Source of the DNA: a virus
Reading direction: 5' to 3' (one strand)
DNA length: 64,000 nucleotides
Virus record (IMG/VR): IMGVR_UViG_3300044641_003209
Location: 1 to 64,000 of that record
Under the pieces are notes generated by a model. It did not search any database, was not told where the DNA came from, and saw nothing but the letters and a program-made list of their open reading frames with translations. The first letter of the stretch is position 1. Every line of letters begins with the position of its first letter. This document shows positions 33,967-41,092 of this stretch, piece by piece. The translations under genes were made by a program, and so were the position numbers.

Positions 33967-34259
33967 GCGGTAAAAAATGGAAGTTACGTCAAGACGGACG
34001 AAGGCACTACGCGCTTCTGGAGGATGCGGACGTGCCAGCGAATGTGCATACACCTCCGATAGCATTCTTATCATTTGTTGAGCAACAGCACAGAGACCTA
34101 ATAGCCGCAGCGCCGGAGATGCTGGAGGCATTGGAAGCCATCATAGCAACGAATCCTCACAACGCACCGATGACACACGAGCAGATTAGAAGTGCGTACG
34201 CAGAATCGCTACGCAGTGCCCGCGCCGCCATTGCCAAAGCTAAAGGAGAAACGCCATGA
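33963..34259 (+). CDS. AAPEMLEALE family protein
   Basis: A 98-residue protein with IAAAPEMLEALEAI at about residues 46-60, a helical motif very common in small phage proteins with no known activity. A second member is at 35526. ATGA overlaps join it to both the remnant upstream and the next gene. Confidence 0.65.
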   Translation: MSGKKWKLRQDGRRHYALLEDADVPANVHTPPIAFLSFVEQQHRDLIAAAPEMLEALEAIIATNPHNAPMTHEQIRSAYAESLRSARAAIAKAKGETP

Positions 34260-34573
34260 GTAACTGGATAACAGACCGACTGCCGACGGTGGATGATGCA
34301 ATGGCAGATGGTAAGGTTTGGACGATGTATTTAGGTAACGTTGTGCCATTAGCGGCCGATCGTATTCCGCTGGGCAGCCCTTGGCAACCCATCCCACGCC
34401 CCGCCCCCTACGCCAAGCCGAAGCGGTGGACGGTGGAGTGGTATGACCCAAATAATTGCTGGCATGTCATAGACACTACGATTGATGGCGTAATGGGTTA
34501 TCTGCATTTGGAATTAACCCACGCCGACGCCGCACAACGTATTGCAGACATTTATAACGAGGCGATGCCATGA
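34256..34573 (+). CDS. Hypothetical protein
   Basis: A 105-residue protein with a Trp-rich N-terminal half (MSNWITDRLPTVDD is typical of small phage proteins in accessory operons) and a conserved helical end (HADAAQRIADIYNEAMP) that is duplicated in the remnant at 33.9 kb. Function unknown. Confidence 0.65.
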   Translation: MSNWITDRLPTVDDAMADGKVWTMYLGNVVPLAADRIPLGSPWQPIPRPAPYAKPKRWTVEWYDPNNCWHVIDTTIDGVMGYLHLELTHADAAQRIADIYNEAMP

Positions 34574-34716
34574 ACCCCACTGATGTTCTTGGATGGGTTA
34601 GTGTCATTAGTTTGTCGTTGTTTATCCTCGGATTACCACTGGCACTCACCGTCGAATTCATAGTTTTCACCGCAAAAAATTTCCGCGAAATCAAGCAACG
34701 AAAGACAACACCATGA
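34570..34716 (+). CDS. 48-residue single-pass membrane protein
   Basis: A short gene with both ends in ATGA overlaps. Residues about 11-36 are hydrophobic (SVISLSLFILGLPLALTV), followed by a basic tail. Role unknown. Confidence 0.6.
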   Translation: MNPTDVLGWVSVISLSLFILGLPLALTVEFIVFTAKNFREIKQRKTTP

Positions 34717-34970
34717 CCGAACCACATCAAACGACAGTAGTGGCAACGACGACGCAAGTAATAATCCACCTGAATGATAGCTCACCCTACAATGCCCACG
34801 GCTTAGTCGTGACAATGAAAGATGAGGGTGTAGGTGAGTTCATTTTTATCGAGCACGTAGATGGATCTGGTGAGATTGCCTTGGATTTCAACATGATAGA
34901 CGCACTCTACGAAGCGTTAGAGTTATTTCGCACTGAGCATGAAGCTCGCAAAGGAGGCAAGGATGAGTGA
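34713..34970 (+). CDS. Hypothetical small protein
   Basis: An 85-residue acidic protein with a beta-rich N-terminus and helical C-terminus. Coupled upstream by ATGA; its end overlaps the next start. No family recognised. Confidence 0.6.
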   Translation: MTEPHQTTVVATTTQVIIHLNDSSPYNAHGLVVTMKDEGVGEFIFIEHVDGSGEIALDFNMIDALYEALELFRTEHEARKGGKDE

Positions 34971-35178
34971 TATAAAAGACGGCGGGCCTGCATTTCCCGT
35001 CTATGACGACACACACATGTACCCAACCAGCACCGGCATGACCCTGCGGGACTGGTTTGCAGGGCAGGCGTTAGCAAGTGCAGGCAGCTCTTCACTTGAT
35101 GCTGTAAGAATTGCAAAGGCTTGCTACGAACGGGCCGATGCCATGATCGCCGCACGGGAGAAGGGAGGCGAAGAATGA
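34963..35178 (+). CDS. GGPAFP/GMTLRD family protein
   Basis: A 71-residue protein from ATG 34963 (MSDIKDGGPAFPVYD ... GMTLRDWFAGQAL). This is a widespread phage family of unknown function. AAAGGAGG-like bases precede the start. The next gene is a diverged tandem copy. Confidence 0.7.
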   Translation: MSDIKDGGPAFPVYDDTHMYPTSTGMTLRDWFAGQALASAGSSSLDAVRIAKACYERADAMIAAREKGGEE

Positions 35179-35426
35179 GTGATGAACAAGCCCAGTCAAA
35201 GGCCGCAGGCTACGCATTCCCGTCAATACTGAACATTCATGGACTGCAATACGAGCAAACGGGCATAACAATACGGGCATTGCTTGCAGGAATGGCAATG
35301 CAAGGCATGTGTGCAAATCCGAATTTCAGCACAACACGGATGCAGTTGGTCGCACAGATGGCTGTAATGCAAGCTGATTACATGATTGAAGAACTTGAGA
35401 AGGAAGTAAGCCATGACAGGCAATGA
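35175..35426 (+). CDS. Diverged GGPAFP-family paralogue
   Basis: An 83-residue protein, coupled by ATGA to its paralogue. AGYAFP and GITIRALLAGMAM align with GGPAFP and GMTLRDWFAGQAL of the preceding protein. Function unknown. Confidence 0.6.
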   Translation: MSDEQAQSKAAGYAFPSILNIHGLQYEQTGITIRALLAGMAMQGMCANPNFSTTRMQLVAQMAVMQADYMIEELEKEVSHDRQ

Positions 35427-35529
35427 ACTAGCCGCAATCATCATCATTGCCTCGCAGATATTCTCAACGCTTGCGATCCTATCGATTCACAATCTTCTCA
35501 AACGACACACAGAGAAAGGCAAGGTATGA
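35413..35529 (+). CDS. 38-residue single-pass membrane protein
   Basis: A short gene (MTGNELAAIIIIASQIFST at the start) with one membrane segment and a basic tail. The start lies inside the end of the upstream gene and the stop overlaps the next ATG as ATGA. Confidence 0.55.
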   Translation: MTGNELAAIIIIASQIFSTLAILSIHNLLKRHTEKGKV

Positions 35530-35888
35530 GCGAAGAACGAAATCCATACTATCCTCATCCAGAGGGCACACCAGCGCCATGGTACGTTTACTCCAACGAG
35601 CTCATTGACGGAACCAAGACATTCTGGATAGGCAACTCGGCAGATGTCGTATTCGACTGTTCACCGTATGGTCCGAAGGAGCTGTTCTTTCCTCCAAATG
35701 AACCAGACGCGCGATTGATTTGCGCCGCGCCTGACATGTTAGAGGCGCTGAAGTCAGCCATCGAACTGTACGGGAAGCCAGGCGGCCCATGGAATGTACC
35801 GAGCGACCCTGGTGGGTGGCTGGATATGGCACGTAAAGCAGTAAATAAAGCGGAGGGAATTGGCCCTGATACGGTGTATGTCAAATGA
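35526..35888 (+). CDS. AAPDMLEALK family protein
   Basis: A 120-residue protein with ICAAPDMLEALKSA at about residues 64-77, the motif also found at 33963. The N-terminus (TPAPWYVY) is typical of these phage proteins. Function unknown. Confidence 0.65.
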   Translation: MSEERNPYYPHPEGTPAPWYVYSNELIDGTKTFWIGNSADVVFDCSPYGPKELFFPPNEPDARLICAAPDMLEALKSAIELYGKPGGPWNVPSDPGGWLDMARKAVNKAEGIGPDTVYVK

Positions 35889-36058
35889 TTGACCCGCCAC
35901 TGCGGTATCGAGTCATAGACACGGTTACCGACGTTGTGTATGGCGAATACTTTAGTCTGTATGCAGCAGAAATGCGATGCACGGAGCTAGACAGATTCAA
36001 AACACGACCATTCCCTGTTTTCTGTATCGTTGAAATTGAGGACGAAAATGACGAATGA
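35885..36058 (+). CDS. 57-residue hypothetical protein
   Basis: A short gene beginning MIDPPLRYRVIDTVTDVVYG, overlapping its upstream neighbour by ATGA and its downstream neighbour by 11 bases. It resembles small phage proteins built around a beta hairpin. Function unknown. Confidence 0.55.
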   Translation: MIDPPLRYRVIDTVTDVVYGEYFSLYAAEMRCTELDRFKTRPFPVFCIVEIEDENDE

Positions 36059-36338
36059 ACAACTCGCCGAACTACAAGAGCTTACCAAAGATGCGCTCAA
36101 AGAGTTTTACATCAGCAAGGTGACAGGCGAACTCTGCGTTATGAGTACGTGGCTGCTACGTAGATCAATTCTAGCCATCGAGGACAGGCTTGCAGCGCTG
36201 GCCGCAGAGGACCAGATCGCTACGTTAGAACGCCTACTGGTGCAGACTGCCAAGGAACTACGGGCATGCAAGGACACAATGCGGTCGCTCAACGCCCCGC
36301 CTAGCGACGCCTACGATTCTGGATTGGGACACGCATGA
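36048..36338 (+). CDS. Helical hypothetical protein
   Basis: A 96-residue protein from ATG 36048 (MTNEQLAELQEL), nearly all helical with a probable coiled coil at residues about 38-80. Coupled at both ends. Function unknown. Confidence 0.6.
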   Translation: MTNEQLAELQELTKDALKEFYISKVTGELCVMSTWLLRRSILAIEDRLAALAAEDQIATLERLLVQTAKELRACKDTMRSLNAPPSDAYDSGLGHA

Positions 36339-36457
36339 CAACTAAACGCAGACTGGCAAACATCGTCGCATTTGCTACGTTATTTGCCATAGCAACATGG
36401 GCTATGACCCATGTCATTGACTTGGCCTATAACCTTTACTTCATCTTCACACACTGA
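36335..36457 (+). CDS. 40-residue single-pass membrane protein
   Basis: A short gene (MTTKRRLANIVAFATLFAIA at the start): basic N-terminus and one membrane segment. ATGA overlap with the gene before it. Confidence 0.55.
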   Translation: MTTKRRLANIVAFATLFAIATWAMTHVIDLAYNLYFIFTH

Positions 36458-36464
36458 GGGAACC

Positions 36465-36857
36465 ATGAAAAAGAACTACGGAACGGTAACAGTCGTCGCA
36501 CGCCAAGATGGCGAGTACGTCTATGGCGAATATGAGATCAACGGCAGGAAGCACACCAAGGAGATCAAGCTCCGTGAGGATGGTAGCAACAAGGATACAG
36601 CCCTTGCCGTAGTCAATGCGTGGCGTGCAGAGATTATTGCTGCCTCATTCAGCAAGCGTGGTGCAGTCAATCGCCCCGACGTGCGCGAGATTCTTAGCAG
36701 CGTCAAGGAGCGCGTAGCAGAGCGCAAGCGTCAGAGGGAAGAGGACTCTAAGCAGCACCAAGAAAAGATCATGACAGACATAGAGCACGTCATTAACCGC
36801 TACGGACGCTCGGCTATGGATCAATCCTACGAGAACGTATTCGGAGGTCGGGCATAA
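36465..36857 (+). CDS. Hypothetical protein, basic helical C-terminus
   Basis: A 130-residue protein from ATG 36465, which has GAGGGAACC before it. A beta-rich N-terminal part (YGTVTVVARQDGEYVYGEYE) is followed by a charged helical region. It is the last gene of this rightward operon; the terminator follows. Confidence 0.6.
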   Translation: MKKNYGTVTVVARQDGEYVYGEYEINGRKHTKEIKLREDGSNKDTALAVVNAWRAEIIAASFSKRGAVNRPDVREILSSVKERVAERKRQREEDSKQHQEKIMTDIEHVINRYGRSAMDQSYENVFGGRA

Positions 36858-36862
36858 AATAA

Positions 36863-36892
36863 AAGATCCGGCCCAGGGAAAAGCCGGATCTT
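36863..36892. terminator. Bidirectional terminator
   Basis: Ten-base perfect stem AAGATCCGGC/GCCGGATCTT between convergent genes. The T-run is clear for leftward transcription (A-rich on the plus strand before the stem), weaker for rightward. Confidence 0.8.
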
Positions 36893-36926
36893 CGAGGAGG
36901 GAGGAGGGAGGGAACCGTAGAACGGA

Positions 36927-37106
36927 CTACTTCTTGACGCGGGTGGGTAAGCCCTTGAGCTTTGTTCCTGCGTACTTCTTGATCTCTTTTGTGGTCATGG
37001 ACTTGGCTGCCTTCTTGAGTGCGGGTGAACCACCCTTCATCTCACCACGTTTGGTAGCCAGGGCCATGCCCATGAACTTCTGTTGCTTCTTTGAAACTGC
37101 TGGCAT
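36927..37106 (-). CDS. Small basic phage protein (DUF3008-like)
   Basis: A 59-residue protein read by eye: MPAVSKKQQKFMGMALATKR at the start, then a Lys-rich region with AAKSMTTKEIKKYAGTK and KGLPTRVKK at the end. This pattern matches the small DUF3008-type proteins of phages (function unknown, strongly basic). ATG overlaps the upstream stop as TAATG. Confidence 0.75.
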   Translation of the reverse strand: MPAVSKKQQKFMGMALATKRGEMKGGSPALKKAAKSMTTKEIKKYAGTKLKGLPTRVKK

Positions 37107-37255
37107 TACTTACTCCGAGCTGTTTTTGCTGACTGTCGAAATGCCTTAGCTGTTGGAGCACCTTTGCTACCGGGCTTACGCATCTTCTCGCCAGATCCAG
37201 CGGCAATACGCTTGCGCTTGGCGTTGATGTTCTCGTATAGTCCTTGCTTTGGCAT
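37106..37255 (-). CDS. 49-residue basic phage protein
   Basis: Read by eye: MPKQGLYENINAKRKRIAAG, then GEKMRKPGSKGAPTAKAF. Proteins with this 'GLY-NI-AKRKRI-GSGEKMRKPG' pattern are common beside structural genes of diverse phages; function unknown. Coupled to the DUF3008-like gene. Confidence 0.75.
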   Translation of the reverse strand: MPKQGLYENINAKRKRIAAGSGEKMRKPGSKGAPTAKAFRQSAKTARSK

Positions 37256-37357
37256 ACCGCAATATAATCAACTTACGATTAGACGCAAGAGAATTTGCAA
37301 CTAGCCGAAATAGCATTTGCATTGTTGGGTCCGTAGTTTGCAGAAAAAGGATAATCT

Positions 37358-38359
37358 ATGGCTACACCCCTTAAAGTATTTAGCTGGAACATAGCACATT
37401 TCGTGCCCAATACGTTCAGCAACAACTGGAATCAGCACGTTTCTGACGTTGCTACCGCTATCCCTAACGATGCCGATATCGTCATGCTCCAAGAAGCATG
37501 GGAGAGTGCTCCTGGTGCCTCAAGCTGGCCTATATTCCCTGTAGCATCGGCTGCATTCCAGGCAATTTATGGCGTTCCATTGCCATCAAGTATCACTGGG
37601 ATCACCTCTGCCGGAGGCTTGGTTAGCCTCATGGCTGCCAAAGGATACCCTTACTACATATCTTCGCCTTTCGGCAATGACATCCTGAATGCTGGCCTGA
37701 TTACTTTCAGCAAGCACCCTATTACTGCTAGTGCTTTCTCCCCATGGGGATCGGAAAGTCTGCCGGATTCCTTCTCGAACAAGGGGTTCTTGAAGGCTCA
37801 GATTCAGATTGGTGGCGCCAGCGTACAAGCAATCAACGTCCATACGCAAGCAGGGTGGGATGCCACCAGTAAGGCTACCCGTGCGGCCCAGATTGCCCAA
37901 CTGCGCACGTCGCTCGTATCACCAGGCAAGTACATCATTGCCGGAGACTTCAACTTCTCCCGTGCGTCCAACATCATTACTGGTCCAGGTGGCGGCGACA
38001 CTCAGGAAGTAGCGAACTACACGCTGCTTACCACGGGTGGTAATCCAACGCTGACGGAAGCTCGTAATCTCGTCTCGACAGATATAGACTATATCTTCAT
38101 GGCTGGGTTCTGTGACAGCATGGGATTCGCTACGTACGGTAGGACGGCTCCGGAGGAAGGCGTTTCGGATCACTTCACATATTACGCAACGACATCGCTG
38201 CTCGTATGTGACAATGACGATCCGACAAATTTCCGATACGATAACCCACTACCAGGCATCCTGATAAACAAGTGTCCGCTTTGTGGCATTCGCCTCAAAC
38301 TACCGCGACCACTGCGATATCAAGCAGATGGAACCCCAGACTGCATCATGAGTAAGTAA
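37358..38359 (+). CDS. Endonuclease/exonuclease/phosphatase (DNase I / sphingomyelinase fold)
   Basis: A 333-residue metal-dependent phosphodiesterase. Core motifs in order: FSWNI (about 8), LQEAW with metal-binding Glu (about 43-48), NVHTQ (about 159), GDFNF (about 195), and SDH with the catalytic His (about 269). A single C-x-x-C knuckle follows (CPLCG, about 305). This superfamily includes nucleases, neutral sphingomyelinases and inositol phosphatases; the sequence does not settle which substrate is used. AAAAGGA precedes the ATG. It stands alone between two leftward groups and has its own terminator. Confidence 0.85.
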   Translation: MATPLKVFSWNIAHFVPNTFSNNWNQHVSDVATAIPNDADIVMLQEAWESAPGASSWPIFPVASAAFQAIYGVPLPSSITGITSAGGLVSLMAAKGYPYYISSPFGNDILNAGLITFSKHPITASAFSPWGSESLPDSFSNKGFLKAQIQIGGASVQAINVHTQAGWDATSKATRAAQIAQLRTSLVSPGKYIIAGDFNFSRASNIITGPGGGDTQEVANYTLLTTGGNPTLTEARNLVSTDIDYIFMAGFCDSMGFATYGRTAPEEGVSDHFTYYATTSLLVCDNDDPTNFRYDNPLPGILINKCPLCGIRLKLPRPLRYQADGTPDCIMSK

Positions 38360-38363
38360 AGTA

Positions 38364-38390
38364 AAAGGGCCCTTCGGGGCCCTTCTTATT
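38364..38390 (+). terminator. Rho-independent terminator
   Basis: GGGCCC pairs with GGGCCC around a TTCG tetraloop, extended by AA/TT and followed by CTTATT. It ends the phosphodiesterase gene and meets the end of the leftward 28-residue gene. Confidence 0.9.
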
Positions 38391-38475
38391 ACTTCTTCTT
38401 GCCGCCCTTGCCTACGACCTTGACTGCGCCGTAGACCTGGCCCTTGCCTTTGCTCTTGCCTGTAGCCTTCTTCAT
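38389..38475 (-). CDS. 28-residue Lys/Gly-rich micropeptide
   Basis: A tiny gene: MKKATGKSKGKGQVYGAVKV, then a Gly/Lys tail. A strong AAGGAGA site precedes the ATG. Eleven of 28 residues are Lys, so it probably binds nucleic acid. Confidence 0.6.
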   Translation of the reverse strand: MKKATGKSKGKGQVYGAVKVVGKGGKKK

Positions 38476-38496
38476 GGCTGTCTCCTTAGTGAATGA

Positions 38497-39342
38497 TTAA
38501 CGAATGTCGTACTTTGGATTTAGTGGCGTGTTTATATTGGCAGGGTGTTCTGGAGCTGGAACCCGTAATCCTCGTGGAATAGCTATGCGTACTGGGCGAG
38601 CCATATTGTTAGCCTTCTTTCGATCTGGGGCCATCAATATGCCATATTGTTCAAGAGCTACTTGTGGCAACACAGGCCAAGCATAAGACAGTATATCAGG
38701 ATAGTTTAGTTCAGTGCCTTTATGAAAGTCATATACATCGTTGACTACAATAGAATCCTGATCCGGCGACACATTGAAGTTAAACGATCCAAGTGCGTAT
38801 TCTAAATCATGGTTTGCATCACGGTACGCTTGAGGATCTTCACTGTTTGGATTAGAATAAATATCATGACCGACTGGAAATCTACCGACGTTATCCCTGT
38901 AAAAGCCAGGGCCTTTGTAAATGGTATTCCCGTCTCGGAGAGCATAAGCCTCGTCCTCTAGTTTGCTTAGATCAAACATGTCGGTGTTGTTTGATTTCTT
39001 TTTTGATGGCTTAGTCTTAACAAGATACTTGTTGCTTGGATTCTGTGCATCTAGCTCTTGTGGTGTAATAGTCTGAGCCAGCCTATTTTCCAGCAAAGAC
39101 AGCAACCGATCTTTATCTTCTTGTGATATATCCTTCTCTGTTATTGGACCACGTTCTTTATCCAAAAATGTAGACAAATAGAATCTTTCTGCTGCACCAC
39201 GTTCATCGCGAGGAGTAACCGTAGATTTTACAGCATCCCATACCTGCAACAATTGGGGAACATACGACTTTAGGGCCGCATCATTCTTTGATTGAATGTA
39301 GGCTTTAGTTACATCTGCCCAATCAATTCCAAGACTGTTCAC
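38497..39342 (-). CDS. Hypothetical protein, possibly virion-associated
   Basis: A 281-residue protein. I start at GTG 39342, which overlaps the upstream stop as GTGA and has AGGA before it. N-terminal half helical and charged, C-terminal half beta-rich, with a Pro-rich end. No family recognised. Grouped with two other leftward genes of virion-like composition. Confidence 0.6.
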   Translation of the reverse strand: MNSLGIDWADVTKAYIQSKNDAALKSYVPQLLQVWDAVKSTVTPRDERGAAERFYLSTFLDKERGPITEKDISQEDKDRLLSLLENRLAQTITPQELDAQNPSNKYLVKTKPSKKKSNNTDMFDLSKLEDEAYALRDGNTIYKGPGFYRDNVGRFPVGHDIYSNPNSEDPQAYRDANHDLEYALGSFNFNVSPDQDSIVVNDVYDFHKGTELNYPDILSYAWPVLPQVALEQYGILMAPDRKKANNMARPVRIAIPRGLRVPAPEHPANINTPLNPKYDIR

Positions 39343-39599
39343 CACAACTTCCTAACTGCATGATATGCTGGTGAGAGGATATCCTTCCATGCTGGTTTGC
39401 CGTTCTTCTTAACGCCCTTCATCCGATCGAGGAACCGCTGGCGACGCTCTGGATCTTTGTGCTTGGTAAAGTCTGAATACCCCGTAGCACCGAAGTGAAC
39501 CTTCTTATCCTGACCACGCGCCTTGACGCGGATCATGAGCTTCTTTCCCTTGCGGTCGGACTTGTAGTATTTCCCGACCTTCATGTCAGACTTGTTCAC
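39339..39599 (-). CDS. Basic HFGATGYSDFTKHKD protein
   Basis: An 86-residue strongly basic protein, probably from a GTG start. The segment 'KKVHFGATGYSDFTKHKDPER' is a signature seen in small proteins of many phages and some large viruses; function unknown. It could be a virion DNA-associated protein. Confidence 0.65.
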   Translation of the reverse strand: MNKSDMKVGKYYKSDRKGKKLMIRVKARGQDKKVHFGATGYSDFTKHKDPERRQRFLDRMKGVKKNGKPAWKDILSPAYHAVRKLW

Positions 39600-39602
39600 G
39601 GC

Positions 39603-40376
39603 TTACCGTTTATTTCGTTTGCTCTGTTCTATTTGGTACTGTTGCATGCGCACGCGCATAGGATCTTCTGTGTACGCAGCGGGAACTGGTAGTGGGCGGG
39701 TTAGAGCTTCAGGTACATACATTGTGCTTTGTGAACCTGGAGCCTCACGATTTTCACCAGACCAGTACGACATATTTGTTGCACGTCCCGTACTTGTCGG
39801 TTGTACCTTAGGGTATCCTATTTGGCTTAAATCTACATAACGCTGGTAACTATCGACAGGTGCGTTGTAAGCGTTACGCGCCTGTAGGGCATCCGAGTAG
39901 CGTTGCTTCATAAATTGGTCAACGACGCCGCCGTAGAGTGCCGCTGCTTCAGAACCCCTAGGGTCGAATCCACGAAGTTGCGCAATCTCTTGTGAGAGTG
40001 CATAAGCCTGGTCAGGAATTACCTCGCCCTGAGCGCCCTTGCGTCCAAACAGGGCGGCTCCTGGCATTTCCCGCATACCAGTAAATGTCTTTTCAGCATT
40101 AGCCCTAGCTACCTGTGGATCTTCACTGTAGAACTCGGGGCTTGCTACATAATTTGAAGCATTGGTCCGACTCGCAGCGGTTGGGCTTTGCTCTCCTAGC
40201 TGATTAGAGAATGCTCGCAATTGGGCCATCTTCTGTTGCACTTGTTCGTTGCGAATCATTTGCTCAGCCGCGTCCCGTGCTGCTTTATCCTGAGGCGTTT
40301 CTACCGATGGCGCAAATTGCGGAACAAGATTTGGCATCATCGAGTTGAATGTCTTGCTGTTATTGAGATTCGGCAT
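39603..40376 (-). CDS. Putative internal virion protein
   Basis: A 257-residue Gln/Ala/Pro-rich protein. The helical part EQMIRNEQVQQKMAQLRAF and the low-complexity tail resemble the 160-residue protein at 55316 in style. A virion-internal role is inferred from composition. It is the first gene of a leftward group. Confidence 0.55.
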   Translation of the reverse strand: MPNLNNSKTFNSMMPNLVPQFAPSVETPQDKAARDAAEQMIRNEQVQQKMAQLRAFSNQLGEQSPTAASRTNASNYVASPEFYSEDPQVARANAEKTFTGMREMPGAALFGRKGAQGEVIPDQAYALSQEIAQLRGFDPRGSEAAALYGGVVDQFMKQRYSDALQARNAYNAPVDSYQRYVDLSQIGYPKVQPTSTGRATNMSYWSGENREAPGSQSTMYVPEALTRPLPVPAAYTEDPMRVRMQQYQIEQSKRNKR

Positions 40377-40466
40377 AGGTATCTTGCCAGAAGAGTTAAT
40401 GAGACCTTTCCGACAAATTACGCAAACTTCTTAGCGGCAGCTTAGACTTTGCGTTTGGTTTGTACG

Positions 40467-40577
40467 TCATGAGACGATATATTGCAACAACAAGCTCACG
40501 CAGGGTGGGCGTCTTTCTTTGAAACTAATCTTGTACGGCGGCGATAGCGCGTCCGACCCCGACATAATGCGCTGCAT
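40467..40577 (-). CDS. Possible 36-residue gene behind a TTCACGGGG leader
   Basis: The leader copy at 40584-40591 is followed at normal distance by an ATG and a 36-residue frame. It has no features beyond the leader and may be a stray or decaying array gene; it overlaps the inverted repeat. Confidence 0.3.
   Translation of the reverse strand: MQRIMSGSDALSPPYKISFKERRPPCVSLLLQYIVS
40477..40497. promoter_or_regulatory. ATATTGC-like element
   Basis: GACGATATATTGCAACAAC, related to the dyads in the small-gene array, in the divergent gap between leftward and rightward genes. A similar one (GACGATATATTGCGCGATATC) lies at 44113-44133 before the lysis genes. Confidence 0.45.
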
Positions 40578-40616
40578 TCCTACCCCGTGAATGTCCCTGC
40601 CCCGCCGCCGTACAAG
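40530..40616. repeat. 14-bp perfect inverted repeat at replication module
   Basis: CTTGTACGGCGGCG (40530-40543) and its exact complement CGCCGCCGTACAAG (40603-40616) flank 59 bases just upstream of the first replication gene. Could be an attenuator stem, a regulator site or part of an origin. Confidence 0.7.
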
Positions 40617-40634
40617 TGTTTATTTGGGGATCTC

Positions 40635-40826
40635 ATGAAGAAAGAACCTCTCGACGAATTGTTCTCGCGCTTTGACAGGCAACATGACCTGTTTAATGAA
40701 CAGCGACGCAGAACATTCGACGCTATTATTGAACGGCAGCTAGAGCGCTATGACAAAGCGCTGAATCGAAAGATTGACAGGCTGATACGTCCACTCAGTA
40801 TCCGTCGCTTAGGGGAGGATGAATGA
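40635..40826 (+). CDS. Small basic helical protein
   Basis: A 63-residue protein from ATG 40635 (MKKEPLDELFSRF), helical and Arg-rich; probably a coiled coil. First gene of the replication operon, overlapping the next gene by ATGA. Function unknown. Confidence 0.6.
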   Translation: MKKEPLDELFSRFDRQHDLFNEQRRRTFDAIIERQLERYDKALNRKIDRLIRPLSIRRLGEDE

Positions 40827-41092
40827 GCACCACGGATCGCGAGGACGACGTTTACGAAGATGCGTCAGGGTGGGATAAATTCAAGTATGCTATCAAAGCC
40901 GCTTGGTCAGTAATGATCAACCGGCCTATTATTGTTTACTTTGATGACGGCACAATGTACTGTCGGTCGAATCCATTCTACCTTCAAGCGGCGGCGAAGA
41001 ACCTCAACGAGATTGCTGAGGAACAGATCAATCGGCAGATAACCGACCAGATCAATAACCTGCTTGAAATACCGAAGGTGCGTCGTAACTGA
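40823..41092 (+). CDS. Hypothetical protein, replication operon
   Basis: An 89-residue protein; GGGGAGG precedes it. Its end overlaps the initiator-like gene by one base (TGATG). No family recognised; proximity suggests a helper in DNA replication. Confidence 0.6.
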   Translation: MSTTDREDDVYEDASGWDKFKYAIKAAWSVMINRPIIVYFDDGTMYCRSNPFYLQAAAKNLNEIAEEQINRQITDQINNLLEIPKVRRN

